Below are positions 42,733 through 52,373 of a stretch of DNA of 64,000 nucleotides, piece after piece. This DNA is from Methanoculleus sp. (GTDB taxonomy: Archaea > Halobacteriota > Methanomicrobia > Methanomicrobiales > Methanoculleaceae). The stretch lies in the NCBI RefSeq assembly GCF_020696975.1, contig NZ_JAJGBK010000032.1:1-64000 (forward strand), given 5' to 3'. Both the position numbers and the translations under genes were made by a program. Under the pieces are notes generated by a model. It was not told the origin of the DNA. It ran no database searches and saw nothing but the letters and a program-made list of their open reading frames with translations. Each line of letters starts with the position of its first letter. The first letter of the stretch is position 1.

Positions 42733-43278
42733 ATGAACACCAGAAGGCTTGCCGGAATCACGATCGCTCTCGTGCTTGCGGCATGGATCTGCGGCACCGC
42801 CGCCGCGCAGGAGATGACCATCAACGAGATCAGCGACGTCTCCGCCGGGGAACTCCTCACGATCAGCGGGACGACGAACATCGCCGCGGGGGACCGTCTG
42901 CTTGTCACGGTGGCAGCGATCGGGTTTGAGCCGACGAACGCATCCGCGCCGGGCGGGGTTGAAGGCACGTCGGGAACGGTCATCATCCAGGAAGGGAACG
43001 CCACCGCGAACACCTGGTCGTTCGAGGTCGACACAACCGGGTTCGAACCCGGTGAGTACCTCGTGGCCGTCGAGTGGGTCGAGGGTGAGGCCACCACAAG
43101 CACCACGTTCAACGTCACAGAGGCGGGGCCCGCCGCCCCGACAGCGACCGTGACGACCCCGGCGGCAACTGCGACCACACCGCCGGCCGAGGAGCCGAGC
43201 CCGACCGCGGCAGGGCCGGCCATACCGCTCGCGGTAATCCTCGCGGCGATAGCGGGCGGTTACCTGAAGAAAAGGTAG
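42733..43278 (+). CDS. Exported surface protein with Thr/Pro stalk
   Basis: 181 residues from ATG 42733, GGTGAG upstream. Signal peptide 1-25, a single beta domain (ISDVSAGELLTISGTTNIAA and FEPGEYLVAVEWVEGEATT), a Thr/Pro/Ala stalk, then a C-terminal helix (IPLAVILAAIAGGYL) ending KKR. Similar domains occur in S-layer proteins of Methanomicrobiales. Convergent with the DASS transporter gene 5 bases away. Confidence 0.75.
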   Translation: MNTRRLAGITIALVLAAWICGTAAAQEMTINEISDVSAGELLTISGTTNIAAGDRLLVTVAAIGFEPTNASAPGGVEGTSGTVIIQEGNATANTWSFEVDTTGFEPGEYLVAVEWVEGEATTSTTFNVTEAGPAAPTATVTTPAATATTPPAEEPSPTAAGPAIPLAVILAAIAGGYLKKR

Positions 43279-43282
43279 GGGA

Positions 43283-44794
43283 TCAGAGCGCCCAGGCAGG
43301 AAGATCGAGGGGAACGCCAATCGCCCAGAGGACGAGGGTGAAGAGGAAGACCGTCCAGAGCACGACCCCGATGATATCGAGCGCCCAGCCGGACCGCAGA
43401 AGGTCTTTTGCGCTGATGTAGCCGCTCCCGTAGGCGACGGCGTTCGGGGGGGTGGCGACCGGGAACATGAATGCCATCGAGGCGCAGACCGCAGCGGTCA
43501 TCATCAGGATGGCGGGGTTGATCTCCACACTGATGGCCGTGACCGCCATGATCGGCATCATGATGGCGGCCATGGCGGTGTTCGAGGAGACTTCCGTCGC
43601 AAGTGAGACCCCCAGAGCCACCACGAGGACCAGGAGAACGATCGGGAGCCCGTGGATGAGGGTGAGGGACTCGACGATCGTCGCGGCAAGCCCGCTCTGG
43701 ATGAATCCGTTCGAGAGGGCGATCCCGCCGCCGAAGAGGAGGAGGATACCCCAGGGGATCTTCACCGCCCACTCCCAGTCCATCGTAAAGATGCCTTCTT
43801 TGCGGTTGACCGGGAGGACGAAGAGGAGGAGCGCCCCGAAGATCGCGATGGTGGAGTCCTTGATCCCGGGGAAGATCATATCAAGGCCCGGGATGATGAA
43901 CCCACCGATATCCTTCGTCTGGGCAAATATCCAGCCAAGAGCGGTCAGCGCGAAGACGATGAGTGTCCACCGTTCACCCGTCGAGATCGAACCGAGTTTC
44001 TCAAGTTCCTCGCGGATGAGCTCCTTTGCGCTCGGGAGAGTTGCCATCATCCGGCGGTAGGGGACCTGAGTGAGCCAGAGCCACGCAAGGAGGATGAATA
44101 CGGCGGCGAACGGGACACCGAACTTCATCCAGGTGAAGAAGTCAACGGTGGGCGCATCAGGAAAGATGGTCGCGAGCTGGGAGACAAAGATCCCGTTCGG
44201 GGGCGTCCCGATGATCGTGGCGATCCCCCCGATGCTCGCCGCGTAGGGGATGGAGATGATCAGGCACCGGGCGAGAGCCTGCTCTTTTTCGTCGAGGTTC
44301 TCAAGCGCGTGATCGGTCCCGGGCAGGACCGTCAGGATGATCGCGACCGCGATCGGGATCATCATCATCGCTGTGGCGGTGTTCGAGATCCACATCGAGA
44401 GGAATGCGGTGGCAACCATGAACCCGAGCACCAGGCGGCGCGGGCTTGTCCCCACGATCCGGATGATGTGGAGCGCGATCCGCCGGTGCAGGCCCCAGCG
44501 CTGCATCGACATCGCAATGATAAATCCACCGAGGAAGAGGAAGATTACTTCGTTGCCGTAAGACTCCGCCACTTTCACCGGGGAGAGGATCCCGAGCGCA
44601 GGGAAGAGGACCAGCGGGAGCAGCGCGGTCGCCTCAAGGGGGATGACACCGGTGACCCAGAGGAGAACCATAAGGACGGTGACTGCAGCAACGGCCTTCG
44701 CCTCAGGCGCAAGGAGGCCGGGATCGACAGGGATCGCCAGGATCGCGAAGAAAACTAATATTGATACAACGATAAAGGCGACCTTATTCATCAT
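43283..44794 (-). CDS. DASS family anion:sodium symporter
   Basis: 503 residues, about 11-14 membrane segments. DASS signatures: FLSMWISNTATAMMMIPIAV, IPYAASIGGIATIIGTPPN, and the second half GVSLATEVSSNTAMAAIMMPI with FMFPVATPPNAVAYGSG. Both SNT motifs for Na and dicarboxylate binding are present. It imports malate/succinate/fumarate or sulfate with Na. Malate is attractive given the malate dehydrogenase in the window, but it is far away. Confidence 0.9.
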   Translation of the reverse strand: MMNKVAFIVVSILVFFAILAIPVDPGLLAPEAKAVAAVTVLMVLLWVTGVIPLEATALLPLVLFPALGILSPVKVAESYGNEVIFLFLGGFIIAMSMQRWGLHRRIALHIIRIVGTSPRRLVLGFMVATAFLSMWISNTATAMMMIPIAVAIILTVLPGTDHALENLDEKEQALARCLIISIPYAASIGGIATIIGTPPNGIFVSQLATIFPDAPTVDFFTWMKFGVPFAAVFILLAWLWLTQVPYRRMMATLPSAKELIREELEKLGSISTGERWTLIVFALTALGWIFAQTKDIGGFIIPGLDMIFPGIKDSTIAIFGALLLFVLPVNRKEGIFTMDWEWAVKIPWGILLLFGGGIALSNGFIQSGLAATIVESLTLIHGLPIVLLVLVVALGVSLATEVSSNTAMAAIMMPIMAVTAISVEINPAILMMTAAVCASMAFMFPVATPPNAVAYGSGYISAKDLLRSGWALDIIGVVLWTVFLFTLVLWAIGVPLDLPAWAL

Positions 44795-45036
44795 CAGAAA
44801 TTGGAGAATGGATTATTTAAGCATAAGGAAACGAATTGGAACGATTTGTAGGGAATGTATGATAAACCGCGCTGCCATCACCCCCGGGGAGATTGTTACT
44901 CAATCCCGGCAGCCCCAAGGGATCGGGGAGCCAGCCGCACCCGGTGCGCCCGGCCACGGAGGCGATCCCGGGCGCGGAATAGAGGCAGTACCCCATCGCG
45001 CCAACCTATATCAGTAAAATCAGCACACGGGATAGT

Positions 45037-46056
45037 ATGACACCAGAGTGGATTCCCAGGCGAGGCCTCACCATCCTCCTCGCCGTCTGCCTGCTTGCCC
45101 TCTGTGTGGGGCAGGTCGGCGCCCGTGGTCCGACGATCAGCGATATCCAGCCCTACGACACGATCTTCGTCTACGAAGAGGGGCTGAACCTCTCGCAGCT
45201 CCGCGACCCGGCCACAGGGAGCCCCATCACGGCGCTCCAGAAGCACCAGGACGACAACCCCGACCGGGGGGTCACGAGGAGCATCCCGGTCCCTGACGAC
45301 ACCGACTTCGACCTGCAGGAGTTCCTGGTGCGGGGGGACTACGGCCCCTACTACGCCTTCAACCCAACAGACGGCGAGACGGCGCTCGTCTTCATCCGTG
45401 AGCCCGAGATCTTCCTGGATGTGGTGCTCGCAAACCCCAACCACAACGAACCCCTGACCGGGCTCACGGTCTCCCCGAACACCCGGGTAGCCTTCCGGGT
45501 AGTCTGCCCCGATGTCGGAGCCTTCTATCGGGCGGACAGCGTCTCACCGGCGACGATCGACCTCATCCTCACCACACCGGGCGGCGCGGAGACGACCCGG
45601 ATCGGCGAGTTCAACTTCGCGGGGTTGAACGTCAGTTCGACCCGGTTCTACACCGACGACCCCGGCAGGCCCGGGGCAGTTCGGCTCGGCGATATCGGTG
45701 AGCCGGGAACCTACTCCGTCCGGGCCGTATGGCGAACACCGGCGGGGTTCGACGCAAACGCTCCTGACTCCGATCCGGTGACGTTCACCGTCGCCAACCG
45801 TGTCGGGGTCGATGCCACACCGACGCCGACACCGACGCCCACCGTGACCATGACGCCCGCCCCGACGACCGCGGTCCCGACGACCCCGCCCACGACCGCA
45901 CCGACGCCGGCGGAGACGGCCACACCGGCCCCGACCGCGACCGAGACGACGGCCCCGGCAACCACCGCTCCCACGCCGACCGCAACGCCGCTCCCGGCTG
46001 CAGCGGCCGCCGCGGCGCTCGGCCTCGCCGTTCTCGTCATCGGCAGGCGCCGGTAA
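45037..46056 (+). CDS. DUF3821 exported surface protein
   Basis: 339 residues. Signal peptide residues 1-29, then a DUF3821 domain with GPTISDIQPYDTIFVYEEGL, ITALQKHQDDNPDRGVTRSI and LANPNHNEPLTGLTV. A Thr/Pro stalk (TPTPTPTVTMTPAP and onward) leads to an Ala-rich C-terminal helix ending GRRR. DUF3821 proteins are abundant surface proteins of Methanomicrobiales. Probably N- and O-glycosylated. Confidence 0.85.
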   Translation: MTPEWIPRRGLTILLAVCLLALCVGQVGARGPTISDIQPYDTIFVYEEGLNLSQLRDPATGSPITALQKHQDDNPDRGVTRSIPVPDDTDFDLQEFLVRGDYGPYYAFNPTDGETALVFIREPEIFLDVVLANPNHNEPLTGLTVSPNTRVAFRVVCPDVGAFYRADSVSPATIDLILTTPGGAETTRIGEFNFAGLNVSSTRFYTDDPGRPGAVRLGDIGEPGTYSVRAVWRTPAGFDANAPDSDPVTFTVANRVGVDATPTPTPTPTVTMTPAPTTAVPTTPPTTAPTPAETATPAPTATETTAPATTAPTPTATPLPAAAAAAALGLAVLVIGRRR

Positions 46057-46062
46057 GAACCG

Positions 46063-46368
46063 TCAGCAGAACCGGCAGCCGCAGCCCCCGGCCCCATCCC
46101 GGATCCGGCGGAGGGCATCGGCCGCCCATTTCACCACACCGGGATCGGGGTCATCGAGCGCCCGCATAAGCGCCGGGACGGCTCCCGCGTCCCCGATCAT
46201 CCCGAGGGTGTACGCCGCCCACATACGGAGGCGGGGGTCGGGGTCATCGAGCGCGGCTGAAAGCCCCGGAAGGGTGGCCGGCCCCCGGGCGGCGAGGGTC
46301 TTCGCGGCCGCCATCCGGTCGGCGCTCCCGCCGTCGCGGAGAACCCCGATCAACTCGTCTTCCGTCAC
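46063..46368 (-). CDS. HEAT-repeat protein
   Basis: 101 residues with two or three HEAT/PBS-lyase-type repeats (LPGLSAALDDPDPRLRMWAA and VPALMRALDDPDPGVVKWAA), followed by a Cys-rich tail CGCRFC. Its start overlaps the end of the STAS gene (ATGA), so the two are translationally coupled. HEAT repeats often mediate protein partners; here the partner is probably the STAS protein or its regulator. Confidence 0.8.
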   Translation of the reverse strand: MTEDELIGVLRDGGSADRMAAAKTLAARGPATLPGLSAALDDPDPRLRMWAAYTLGMIGDAGAVPALMRALDDPDPGVVKWAADALRRIRDGAGGCGCRFC

Positions 46369-46727
46369 GGCGACTCGTTCTCCTGCTTCTCCTGCTCAGA
46401 CGCGGCCAGGATCTCGTCCAGGCCCACGTAGATCGGGAAGACCTCGTGGACGCCCGCGAGGAGGAAGACCTGGTAGATCTCGGGGGAGAGGGAGCAGAGC
46501 GCTATCTCGCCGTCTTTCTGCCGCAAGTCGCGGAACTTGCCGAGGAGCACCCGAAGACCGCTGCTGCTCATGTAGACCGCTTTCTCCAGGTTCACGAGCA
46601 CCCGCCGCCCGCCCCGGGCCAGCACCCCGGAGAGCGCTGTATCCAGGCGTTCTGCCGATTCGGCATCAATTCTCCCGTCCACCGATACGATGGCCGTATC
46701 GTCCCGTTCGCTGACCGTAACGTCCAT
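46365..46727 (-). CDS. STAS-domain anti-sigma-antagonist-like protein
   Basis: 120 residues. STAS fold with the phosphorylatable Ser region AVYMSSSGLRVLLGKF and RRVLVNLEKA; LLAGVHEVFPIY is the C-terminal part. It resembles RsbV/SpoIIAA. No phosphatase or kinase is adjacent, but a full STAS-phosphatase-kinase set lies at 52796-54943 and may act on this one too. Confidence 0.8.
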   Translation of the reverse strand: MDVTVSERDDTAIVSVDGRIDAESAERLDTALSGVLARGGRRVLVNLEKAVYMSSSGLRVLLGKFRDLRQKDGEIALCSLSPEIYQVFLLAGVHEVFPIYVGLDEILAASEQEKQENESP

Positions 46728-46750
46728 GATCCTTCTATGGCGCGGGAGGG

Positions 46751-46800
46751 AAAAAGCCGCTCGTTTTGCACCGTGGCAAAACGCCTTTTGAAAAAAGGAT
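46751..46800 (-). terminator. Double hairpin plus oligo-T terminator
   Basis: Downstream of the lipoprotein stop (46803) on the minus strand: a CCTTTTTTCAAAAGG hairpin, then the perfect 8-bp inverted repeat CGTTTTGC/GCAAAACG (46762-46783), then TTTTT (46751-46755). It separates the lipoprotein from the STAS gene. Confidence 0.55.
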
Positions 46801-46802
46801 GA

Positions 46803-47753
46803 TTAGTGGGTCTGCCGGTAGTAGTCCCAGGCATCGACTGCGGTGCCGTTTGCAAATATGCAGACACCGTACTCGCTGCCGTCGGGGTTCGTCCGGGTCT
46901 CGTAGGTGTGGCCCTGCTCGATGCACCAGACGGCGGCCGGGTCGGCGATCCCGACGCCTCCGCCGCACGAGGAGCAGGCCCACGGGACGGCGATGATCTC
47001 GACCGGCGTCCCCCACTGCTGGAAGGTTACGGTATCGCGGGCGATCTTGCCGGCGAAGGCAAGAAGCATCCCGTCGACCCGGTAGGTCTCGTTCAGGTTG
47101 AGCGGGAGGTACCGCTCACCGTCATCGGCGACGATCCCGTAAAATCCACCCTCGAGGTCGACGTAGGTGACCGTCCCGGTCTCTGCGACGTAGGTTGCGT
47201 TCCCCGCCCCATCGACGGCGAGGATCTCGACCGGGGTGCCCCACTGCTGGATGGTCAGGGTCTCCTCCTGCACCGCGGCAACGAACGTCACGTTCGCTCC
47301 GTCAACCTGCCAGGTCTCGTTCAGGTTCCCGGGGAGAAACTGCCGGCCGTCATCGGTGACGAGCCCATAAAACCCACCTTCAAGGTCGATGTAGGTGACC
47401 GTGGCGTTCGCCGCAACCGTGCGGCGGGTATCGCCCTTCTCGATATTGACGATCTCGACCGGTGTTCCCCACTGCTGGATGGTCACCGTCTCGCTGGCGA
47501 TATCGGCGGTGAACGTCACCCGAAGACCGTCTTCCCGGTACTCCGCCGGGAGATCGGCGGGGAGGTAGCGCTCGCCGTCGTCGGCAACGATCCCATAAAA
47601 CCCGCCCTCGAGATCGACGTACGTGACTGTCCCGTTCCCGGCGATGCGGTCGGTCGGCTCCTCCTCTCCCCCGGCAGCCATGCACCCGCAGGCGATGATG
47701 GCCCCGATGAGCGTGAGAAAGATGACCGGATAGCTCGGATGTGCTCGCGTCAT
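46803..47753 (-). CDS. Lipoprotein with three tandem repeats and DUF333-like tail
   Basis: 316 residues from ATG 47753. An N-terminal signal with a Cys near residue 24 (IACGCMAAGG) suggests a lipid anchor. Three consecutive ~75-residue repeats each contain GTVTYVDLEGGFYG(I/L)V, DDGERYLP and IQQWGTPVEI. The final ~45 residues (ADPAAVWCIEQGHTYETRTN) match the DUF333/haemolysin-like domain. The three repeats resemble DUF5818-type OB-like domains but I cannot assign the family. Role outside the cell is unknown. Confidence 0.7.
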   Translation of the reverse strand: MTRAHPSYPVIFLTLIGAIIACGCMAAGGEEEPTDRIAGNGTVTYVDLEGGFYGIVADDGERYLPADLPAEYREDGLRVTFTADIASETVTIQQWGTPVEIVNIEKGDTRRTVAANATVTYIDLEGGFYGLVTDDGRQFLPGNLNETWQVDGANVTFVAAVQEETLTIQQWGTPVEILAVDGAGNATYVAETGTVTYVDLEGGFYGIVADDGERYLPLNLNETYRVDGMLLAFAGKIARDTVTFQQWGTPVEIIAVPWACSSCGGGVGIADPAAVWCIEQGHTYETRTNPDGSEYGVCIFANGTAVDAWDYYRQTH

Positions 47754-47939
47754 AGGCATCAACAACAGACTATTCTCCCGCCGCAGGTAAGTAGGTTACC
47801 TTAACTACGAACGGATTCGGACCTATCCGCCCGGCGCGGCCGTATCCTGGCCGGGAAGATTGGGAGAGAGCACCATGCCGGCGGATGGAACGGCCGGGCT
47901 TGAGAGTAACGGAAAAAAGGGATGCGGGTGCAGGGAGCG

Positions 47940-49763
47940 TCAGCGTCCCCCGACGCCGCCGCCGCCAAAGCCGCCACCGCCGCCGAAGGATCCGCCGCCA
48001 CCGAAACCGCCGCCACCACCCGAGGAGGGCGGTGAGTAGAGGACGATCGGGGCAAAGATCACCGGCATGTTCGAGTAGAGCGGCACCCCGACATCCGGGA
48101 GGCTGATGTTCAGGTTCTTCATCGCCTGCTCAACCTTATCACCGAGGCCGAGCGCCGTCCCGTAGACCAGCCACTCGCCCCACATCGAGAGGTCGGCGGG
48201 GGAGTACTGCCGGATCAGCGCGAGGTCCGAGAGGAAGTAGCCGAACGCATCCCACTCGAGTTTCTCCTTGTAGTGGTCGCCCTTCCAGAAGCCGAAGAGC
48301 GTCGAGGGGAAGAGGGCCGCAAGCCCGACCTGGACCGCGGCGATGAACGAGAGGATGCCGGCCGGGATGAGGAGGTAGGCCGCGCCCGGCGCGAGGATGA
48401 AGACGAGGATCGCAAGCCCGCAGGGGATCGCCCCGAGGAAGATGAGCGGGAGGACGGTCTCCCGGCCGTCCTTGATGTACCGCCGGGAGAGGGTGGTGTC
48501 CACGTCCCGCGTCAGGGCGGTGAGCGACTGCTGGTACTGCTGGATCCGGTGCTGGTAGCCCGGGCTCCGCCGGGCGGTCTCGGCGAGCGCCTCAAGTTCG
48601 CCGGTATCCACGACATGGTCGTCCGCGATGTTTGCAAGGAAGGTGAGCACCCGCTGCTCGTAGGGGTCCGCCGACTCCCCCGAGACGATCCGGACCGTGA
48701 CCCCGCCACCCTCCGGCTTCTCCGTCACGACGATCTTCTTCTGCCGGTGGAGGTCGAGGATCGTCGCGTAGAACCCGTTGTCGTCGAACTCGGTAGCGTC
48801 GCCCTTGAAGAGGAGGTTCACCTGCCAGGGCTTGAGCGCGGTATTCGGGGTGAAACTCAGGTACTCCGGGACCGTGAACGGTTTCTCCCGCCCGTAGCGA
48901 AGGTAGATGCCGAGGAGGATGAACGGCATCAGAAGGACGAGGAGGGTTGCAAGGGTGTTGAGGACGGCTGCCGCCCCGTAGAAGACCGGGGGCCACCGGT
49001 GGGCGTCGGCCGTCTGCTGCTGCACGTCCGGGACGAAGACGGGGAAGCCGTCGATCGTTTCCATGAAGGCGGGATCGAGGACCATCTCGACGTTCAGCGC
49101 GTCGTTCTGGGCGGCGCTCCCCGTGATGACGACGGCGTCCGCCGTCCGCTCGATCTCAAGGGTCGGGGGATGGGTGTAGACCTCCTTTATGCTTCCGGCG
49201 AACGGGAGGGTGATCCGCAGATCCCGGTAGGGGACGTGCTCGTCGACGAGCAGGAGGTTTACGTGCGCCCATTCCTCGTCGTGCTCGATCGGCGGCCGGA
49301 CCTGGTAGCGGTACTCCACCGTGTAGGTGCCCGGGCTGAAGTAGCCGGGGTTGTAGAGGCCTACCTCGTTCTCGAACGCAAGGTCGCGGATCGCCGCGAG
49401 GTCGGCGGGGCTCGGCGTCCCGGAAGCTGTCCGCACCTCGCCCGTCGAGTCCTTGATGTAGCCGATGGTCCCCGGGGGGGCGGTCATCCCGAGAAACTCG
49501 ATGTGCGGCCGATCGATGGCCGCGAAGGTGAGCGGGGCGGCCCAGTAGCGAAAGAGCATCCGATACTCCCCCGCCGACCGGACGTCGTACGTGTAGCGCT
49601 CGGTGAGGGTCCCGTTCTCGTAGAAGACGGCGTCGTAGTGCTGGACATCCAGGTTCCCCTGAAAGAGGGCGGGGAGCGCGTTCGCTCCCGCAACCGCCAG
49701 CACCCCGACAAGGAGGGTGATGGCAACAAGGATGACGATCTGTTGCCGCTCAGTCATGCCCAT
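47940..49763 (-). CDS. DUF2207 membrane protein with Gly-rich tail
   Basis: 607 residues. N-terminal helix, then an extracellular DUF2207 domain (VRSAGEYRMLFRYWAAP, TVEYRYQVRPPIEHD and EWAHVNLLLVDE). Membrane helices near residue 275 and residues 430-475, and a Gly-rich C-terminus (GGGGGFGGGGSFGGGG) as in TPM/DUF2207 proteins. It follows the LemA gene by 6 bases; LemA-DUF2207 pairs are common in bacteria and archaea and are thought to be envelope stress or quality-control systems. Confidence 0.85.
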   Translation of the reverse strand: MGMTERQQIVILVAITLLVGVLAVAGANALPALFQGNLDVQHYDAVFYENGTLTERYTYDVRSAGEYRMLFRYWAAPLTFAAIDRPHIEFLGMTAPPGTIGYIKDSTGEVRTASGTPSPADLAAIRDLAFENEVGLYNPGYFSPGTYTVEYRYQVRPPIEHDEEWAHVNLLLVDEHVPYRDLRITLPFAGSIKEVYTHPPTLEIERTADAVVITGSAAQNDALNVEMVLDPAFMETIDGFPVFVPDVQQQTADAHRWPPVFYGAAAVLNTLATLLVLLMPFILLGIYLRYGREKPFTVPEYLSFTPNTALKPWQVNLLFKGDATEFDDNGFYATILDLHRQKKIVVTEKPEGGGVTVRIVSGESADPYEQRVLTFLANIADDHVVDTGELEALAETARRSPGYQHRIQQYQQSLTALTRDVDTTLSRRYIKDGRETVLPLIFLGAIPCGLAILVFILAPGAAYLLIPAGILSFIAAVQVGLAALFPSTLFGFWKGDHYKEKLEWDAFGYFLSDLALIRQYSPADLSMWGEWLVYGTALGLGDKVEQAMKNLNISLPDVGVPLYSNMPVIFAPIVLYSPPSSGGGGGFGGGGSFGGGGGFGGGGVGGR

Positions 49764-49769
49764 GAGACA

Positions 49770-50348
49770 TCAGAACGCTATCGTCGGGACCCGCTCGATC
49801 TCCTCGCCGAACTCAAGATACTCGAGTTTCTGAAAACCCATGACGCGGGCGACCAGGTTCGAGGGGACGGTATCGGTCATGGTGTTGTACTGCTGGGCGA
49901 TGTTGTTGTAGGTGTAGCGGTGCCGGGCGATCTCGTCCTCGACACCCTGGACCGCGCCCATCAGGTTCTGCACCGTCTGGGAGGTCTTGAGGTCGGGGTA
50001 GTTCTCGGCGACCGCAAGCAGCCGCCCGAGGACCGACCGGGACTCGCGCTCGAGTTCGTTTAAGTCGCCGGGACCGGCGCTGCCGATACGGGCCCGCATC
50101 GCGGTCACGTCGGTCAGGGTCTCCTTCTCGAAGGCCGCGTAACTCTTCACCGCACCGAGGAGCTGCTCGATCATATCCAGCCGCTTCTTCATCGCGACCT
50201 TCACCTGCCCGACCGTTGCTTCGGCGGAGTTCTTGAGAGAGAAGAACCGGTTATATATACCTACCGCGGCCGCAACGATGCCGATGACGATCAGCACGAC
50301 GACGACGATAAGGACAAGGGAGATGATGTCCACCAAGGTTATCACCAC
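49770..50348 (-). CDS. lemA: LemA family protein
   Basis: 192 residues. One N-terminal membrane helix ([20 protein letters not shown]), then the helical LemA domain: [39 protein letters not shown] and [19 protein letters not shown]. Partner of DUF2207 downstream. Function is not known in detail. Confidence 0.9.
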   Translation of the reverse strand: MVITLVDIISLVLIVVVVLIVIGIVAAAVGIYNRFFSLKNSAEATVGQVKVAMKKRLDMIEQLLGAVKSYAAFEKETLTDVTAMRARIGSAGPGDLNELERESRSVLGRLLAVAENYPDLKTSQTVQNLMGAVQGVEDEIARHRYTYNNIAQQYNTMTDTVPSNLVARVMGFQKLEYLEFGEEIERVPTIAF

Positions 50349-50633
50349 TATTCTATGTGCCGTGCGGCGTATTTAAGTTGCAGGGATGGGATAATCGGGC
50401 CATAAAAGGGCGTTTTCGGGGTTTGGGGCGATAGGCACCGACAGTTTCAGGCGTCCTCTCCGTAAGAGAGGCCGTATCCCCCGCGGGACCCTGAGGGATG
50501 CGGAACGGGCCCAATTCCCACGGTGGGTCGCGGGAATCAGGCCGCCGTCGTCCCCGATACCCGGTCGGAGTACCGGGAAAGAGGCGCCGGGCGGCACCGT
50601 GGAGCAGCGGTGGATGGCCGGTTGAGGGTCAGG

Positions 50634-52310
50634 CTACTCCGCGACCGCCTCGCCCGAGCTCACCATTGCCACGACGTTGCCGTCGGTGTCCCGGAGAAGG
50701 GCGTTGTGCCAGAGGACCGGACGTTCCCGGCCGTCCCGGGTGAGAATCGGGCTCTCTTCGAAGGGAGGCAACTCGATCTTGCCGGCAACGAGGCCGGCGA
50801 AGTTCTGGGCAAGCCGATGGCGCAGACGCTCGGGGACGACGGTTGCAAACCAGTTCTTCCCGGCGAGGTCTTCCTCGGCATACCCCAGGATCTCGCTCCC
50901 CCGCCGGTTGACGAGGTTGATGGTGCCGTCCGCCCCGATCACCGCGATCATCACGCCGGCAGCGTCCAGGTAGCCCTGCGCCCGGTCCCGCTCGGCGACT
51001 AGGAGGCTCTCGGCGGCGGCGCGGTCGGTGACGTCCTCGGCGATCCCGAGCATGTAGCGCAGCATGCCGCGGGAGTTGAAGATCGGGATCTTTTTCACCG
51101 AGAGGATCCGCCCCCCCGGGAGGGCGATCTTCTTCTCCCGGGCGGCCTCCCGCTCCAGGAGTTCCCGGTCGCCGTTGGCAAAGAAGGCCGCTATTTCCGG
51201 CGGGAAGAGGTCCGCGGCCTCTTTTCCCGCCATCTCCTCCTGGGTCATCCCGAGGAAGGCCTCGGCTGCCTGGTTTGCGAAGACAAACGTGTTCCCCTCC
51301 ACCTCCCGGACGAAGACCATGCTCGGGATGTTGTTGACGACCGAGTAGAGGAACGACTTCCACTGGGCCACCCTCTTTGCGGCGCGCATCCGTTCGGTGA
51401 CGTCACGGCAGACCATCCGGTAGCCGGTGAAGTCGCCGATGACGTCGTAGACAGGAGTGCCGCTCACCTCGAGGATGACCGTGCTCCCGTCCCGGTGGTG
51501 CATCGTCCACTCAAAGAGGACTTTCTGCGCAGGGTTGGCGAAGAGAGCCGCGATCTGCGCCCGGACCCGCTCCGCCTTCTCCGGGGGCATAAAATCGCAG
51601 GGCGTCTTGTGGAGCATCTCTTCAGGAGAGTAACCGAGGATATCCCGGCTTTTCGGGCTGACGTAGGTGAACGAGCAGGTCTCGTCGACGTTCAGGATCA
51701 GGTCGTTGATATTCTCCACGAGGCTTCGGAAGAGGAGTTCGCTCTCGCGGAGAGCCTCCTGCGCCCGGCGGCTCTCGGTGATGTCCTCAAGGATGATGGT
51801 GACGCCCGGCATACCGTCGTTGAAGACGGTGGGGAGGAACTTGATCCGGAAGAAGAGCTCCTCATCGTGCCGCAGGAACCGGAGTTCTTCCGTGACTTCA
51901 TGGCCGTTCAGGGCATCGGTGATCCGGCTTCGTATCAGGGGGTGGTCGAACGCGGCGAGCGGGGACGCCTCGACGCTGTTCCCGATGATATCGTCCCGGT
52001 CTCTCCCGGCAAACGTGCAGACGGCATTGTTTGCCTGGACGATTCGGCGCTCGCGATCGAGCACCAGCACGAGATCCGACGAGAAGTTGAGCATGGCGGC
52101 GATGGGAACCCGCTGCGAGAGGTAAAAGACCTTGGCCTTCCCGTAGGTCTCCATCTCCACCTGCCCCGATACGAGGAGGACATCGAGGTACCGGGAGACG
52201 GTGTTCCGGTTGATTCCGACGGCGGCAGCAAGATCGGAGACCGACATGCCCCGCGGGTGCTCTTTTAATGCGCTGAGCAGAAGAGAGAGTGCGTCGGTAG
52301 TGGGATCCAT
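50634..52310 (-). CDS. HTH-PAS sensor regulator (four PAS domains, no kinase)
   Basis: 558 residues from ATG 52310. An N-terminal winged HTH (MSVSDLAAAVGINRNTVSRY) is followed by four PAS domains, with SFTYVSPKSRDILGYSPEEM, FVFANQAAEAFLGMTQEEMAG and INLVNRRGSEILGYAEEDLAG marking domains 2-4. No histidine kinase or receiver domain follows. So it is most likely a one-component transcription regulator that senses a small ligand or redox state. It may control its own gene or the divergent Rsb-like operon. Confidence 0.8.
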   Translation of the reverse strand: MDPTTDALSLLLSALKEHPRGMSVSDLAAAVGINRNTVSRYLDVLLVSGQVEMETYGKAKVFYLSQRVPIAAMLNFSSDLVLVLDRERRIVQANNAVCTFAGRDRDDIIGNSVEASPLAAFDHPLIRSRITDALNGHEVTEELRFLRHDEELFFRIKFLPTVFNDGMPGVTIILEDITESRRAQEALRESELLFRSLVENINDLILNVDETCSFTYVSPKSRDILGYSPEEMLHKTPCDFMPPEKAERVRAQIAALFANPAQKVLFEWTMHHRDGSTVILEVSGTPVYDVIGDFTGYRMVCRDVTERMRAAKRVAQWKSFLYSVVNNIPSMVFVREVEGNTFVFANQAAEAFLGMTQEEMAGKEAADLFPPEIAAFFANGDRELLEREAAREKKIALPGGRILSVKKIPIFNSRGMLRYMLGIAEDVTDRAAAESLLVAERDRAQGYLDAAGVMIAVIGADGTINLVNRRGSEILGYAEEDLAGKNWFATVVPERLRHRLAQNFAGLVAGKIELPPFEESPILTRDGRERPVLWHNALLRDTDGNVVAMVSSGEAVAE

Positions 52311-52351
52311 GTGCAAACAGAGTTTCGCGCCGGGGGATATAGTGTTTTGCA

Positions 52352-52373
52352 GTGTCGCATGCTATGACGACAC
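52352..52373. repeat. Inverted repeat GTGTCG-n10-CGACAC
   Basis: In the 485-bp gap between the HTH-PAS gene and the STAS operon, 42-63 bases upstream of the HTH-PAS start. Six-base perfect arms with a ten-base spacer are suited to a dimeric HTH regulator. Otherwise the gap holds an AT-rich stretch near 52408-52436 and no credible gene. Confidence 0.4.

Noticed and set aside
43028-43050. GGTTCGAACCC-type T-arm sequence
   Set aside because: It lies inside a surface-protein coding region with a good reading frame, and no acceptor or anticodon arm surrounds it.
45830-45990. Short tandem repeat of ACC/CCG (CRISPR or microsatellite)
   Set aside because: It is the Thr/Pro stalk of the DUF3821 protein; no CRISPR-like repeat-spacer pattern occurs anywhere in the window.
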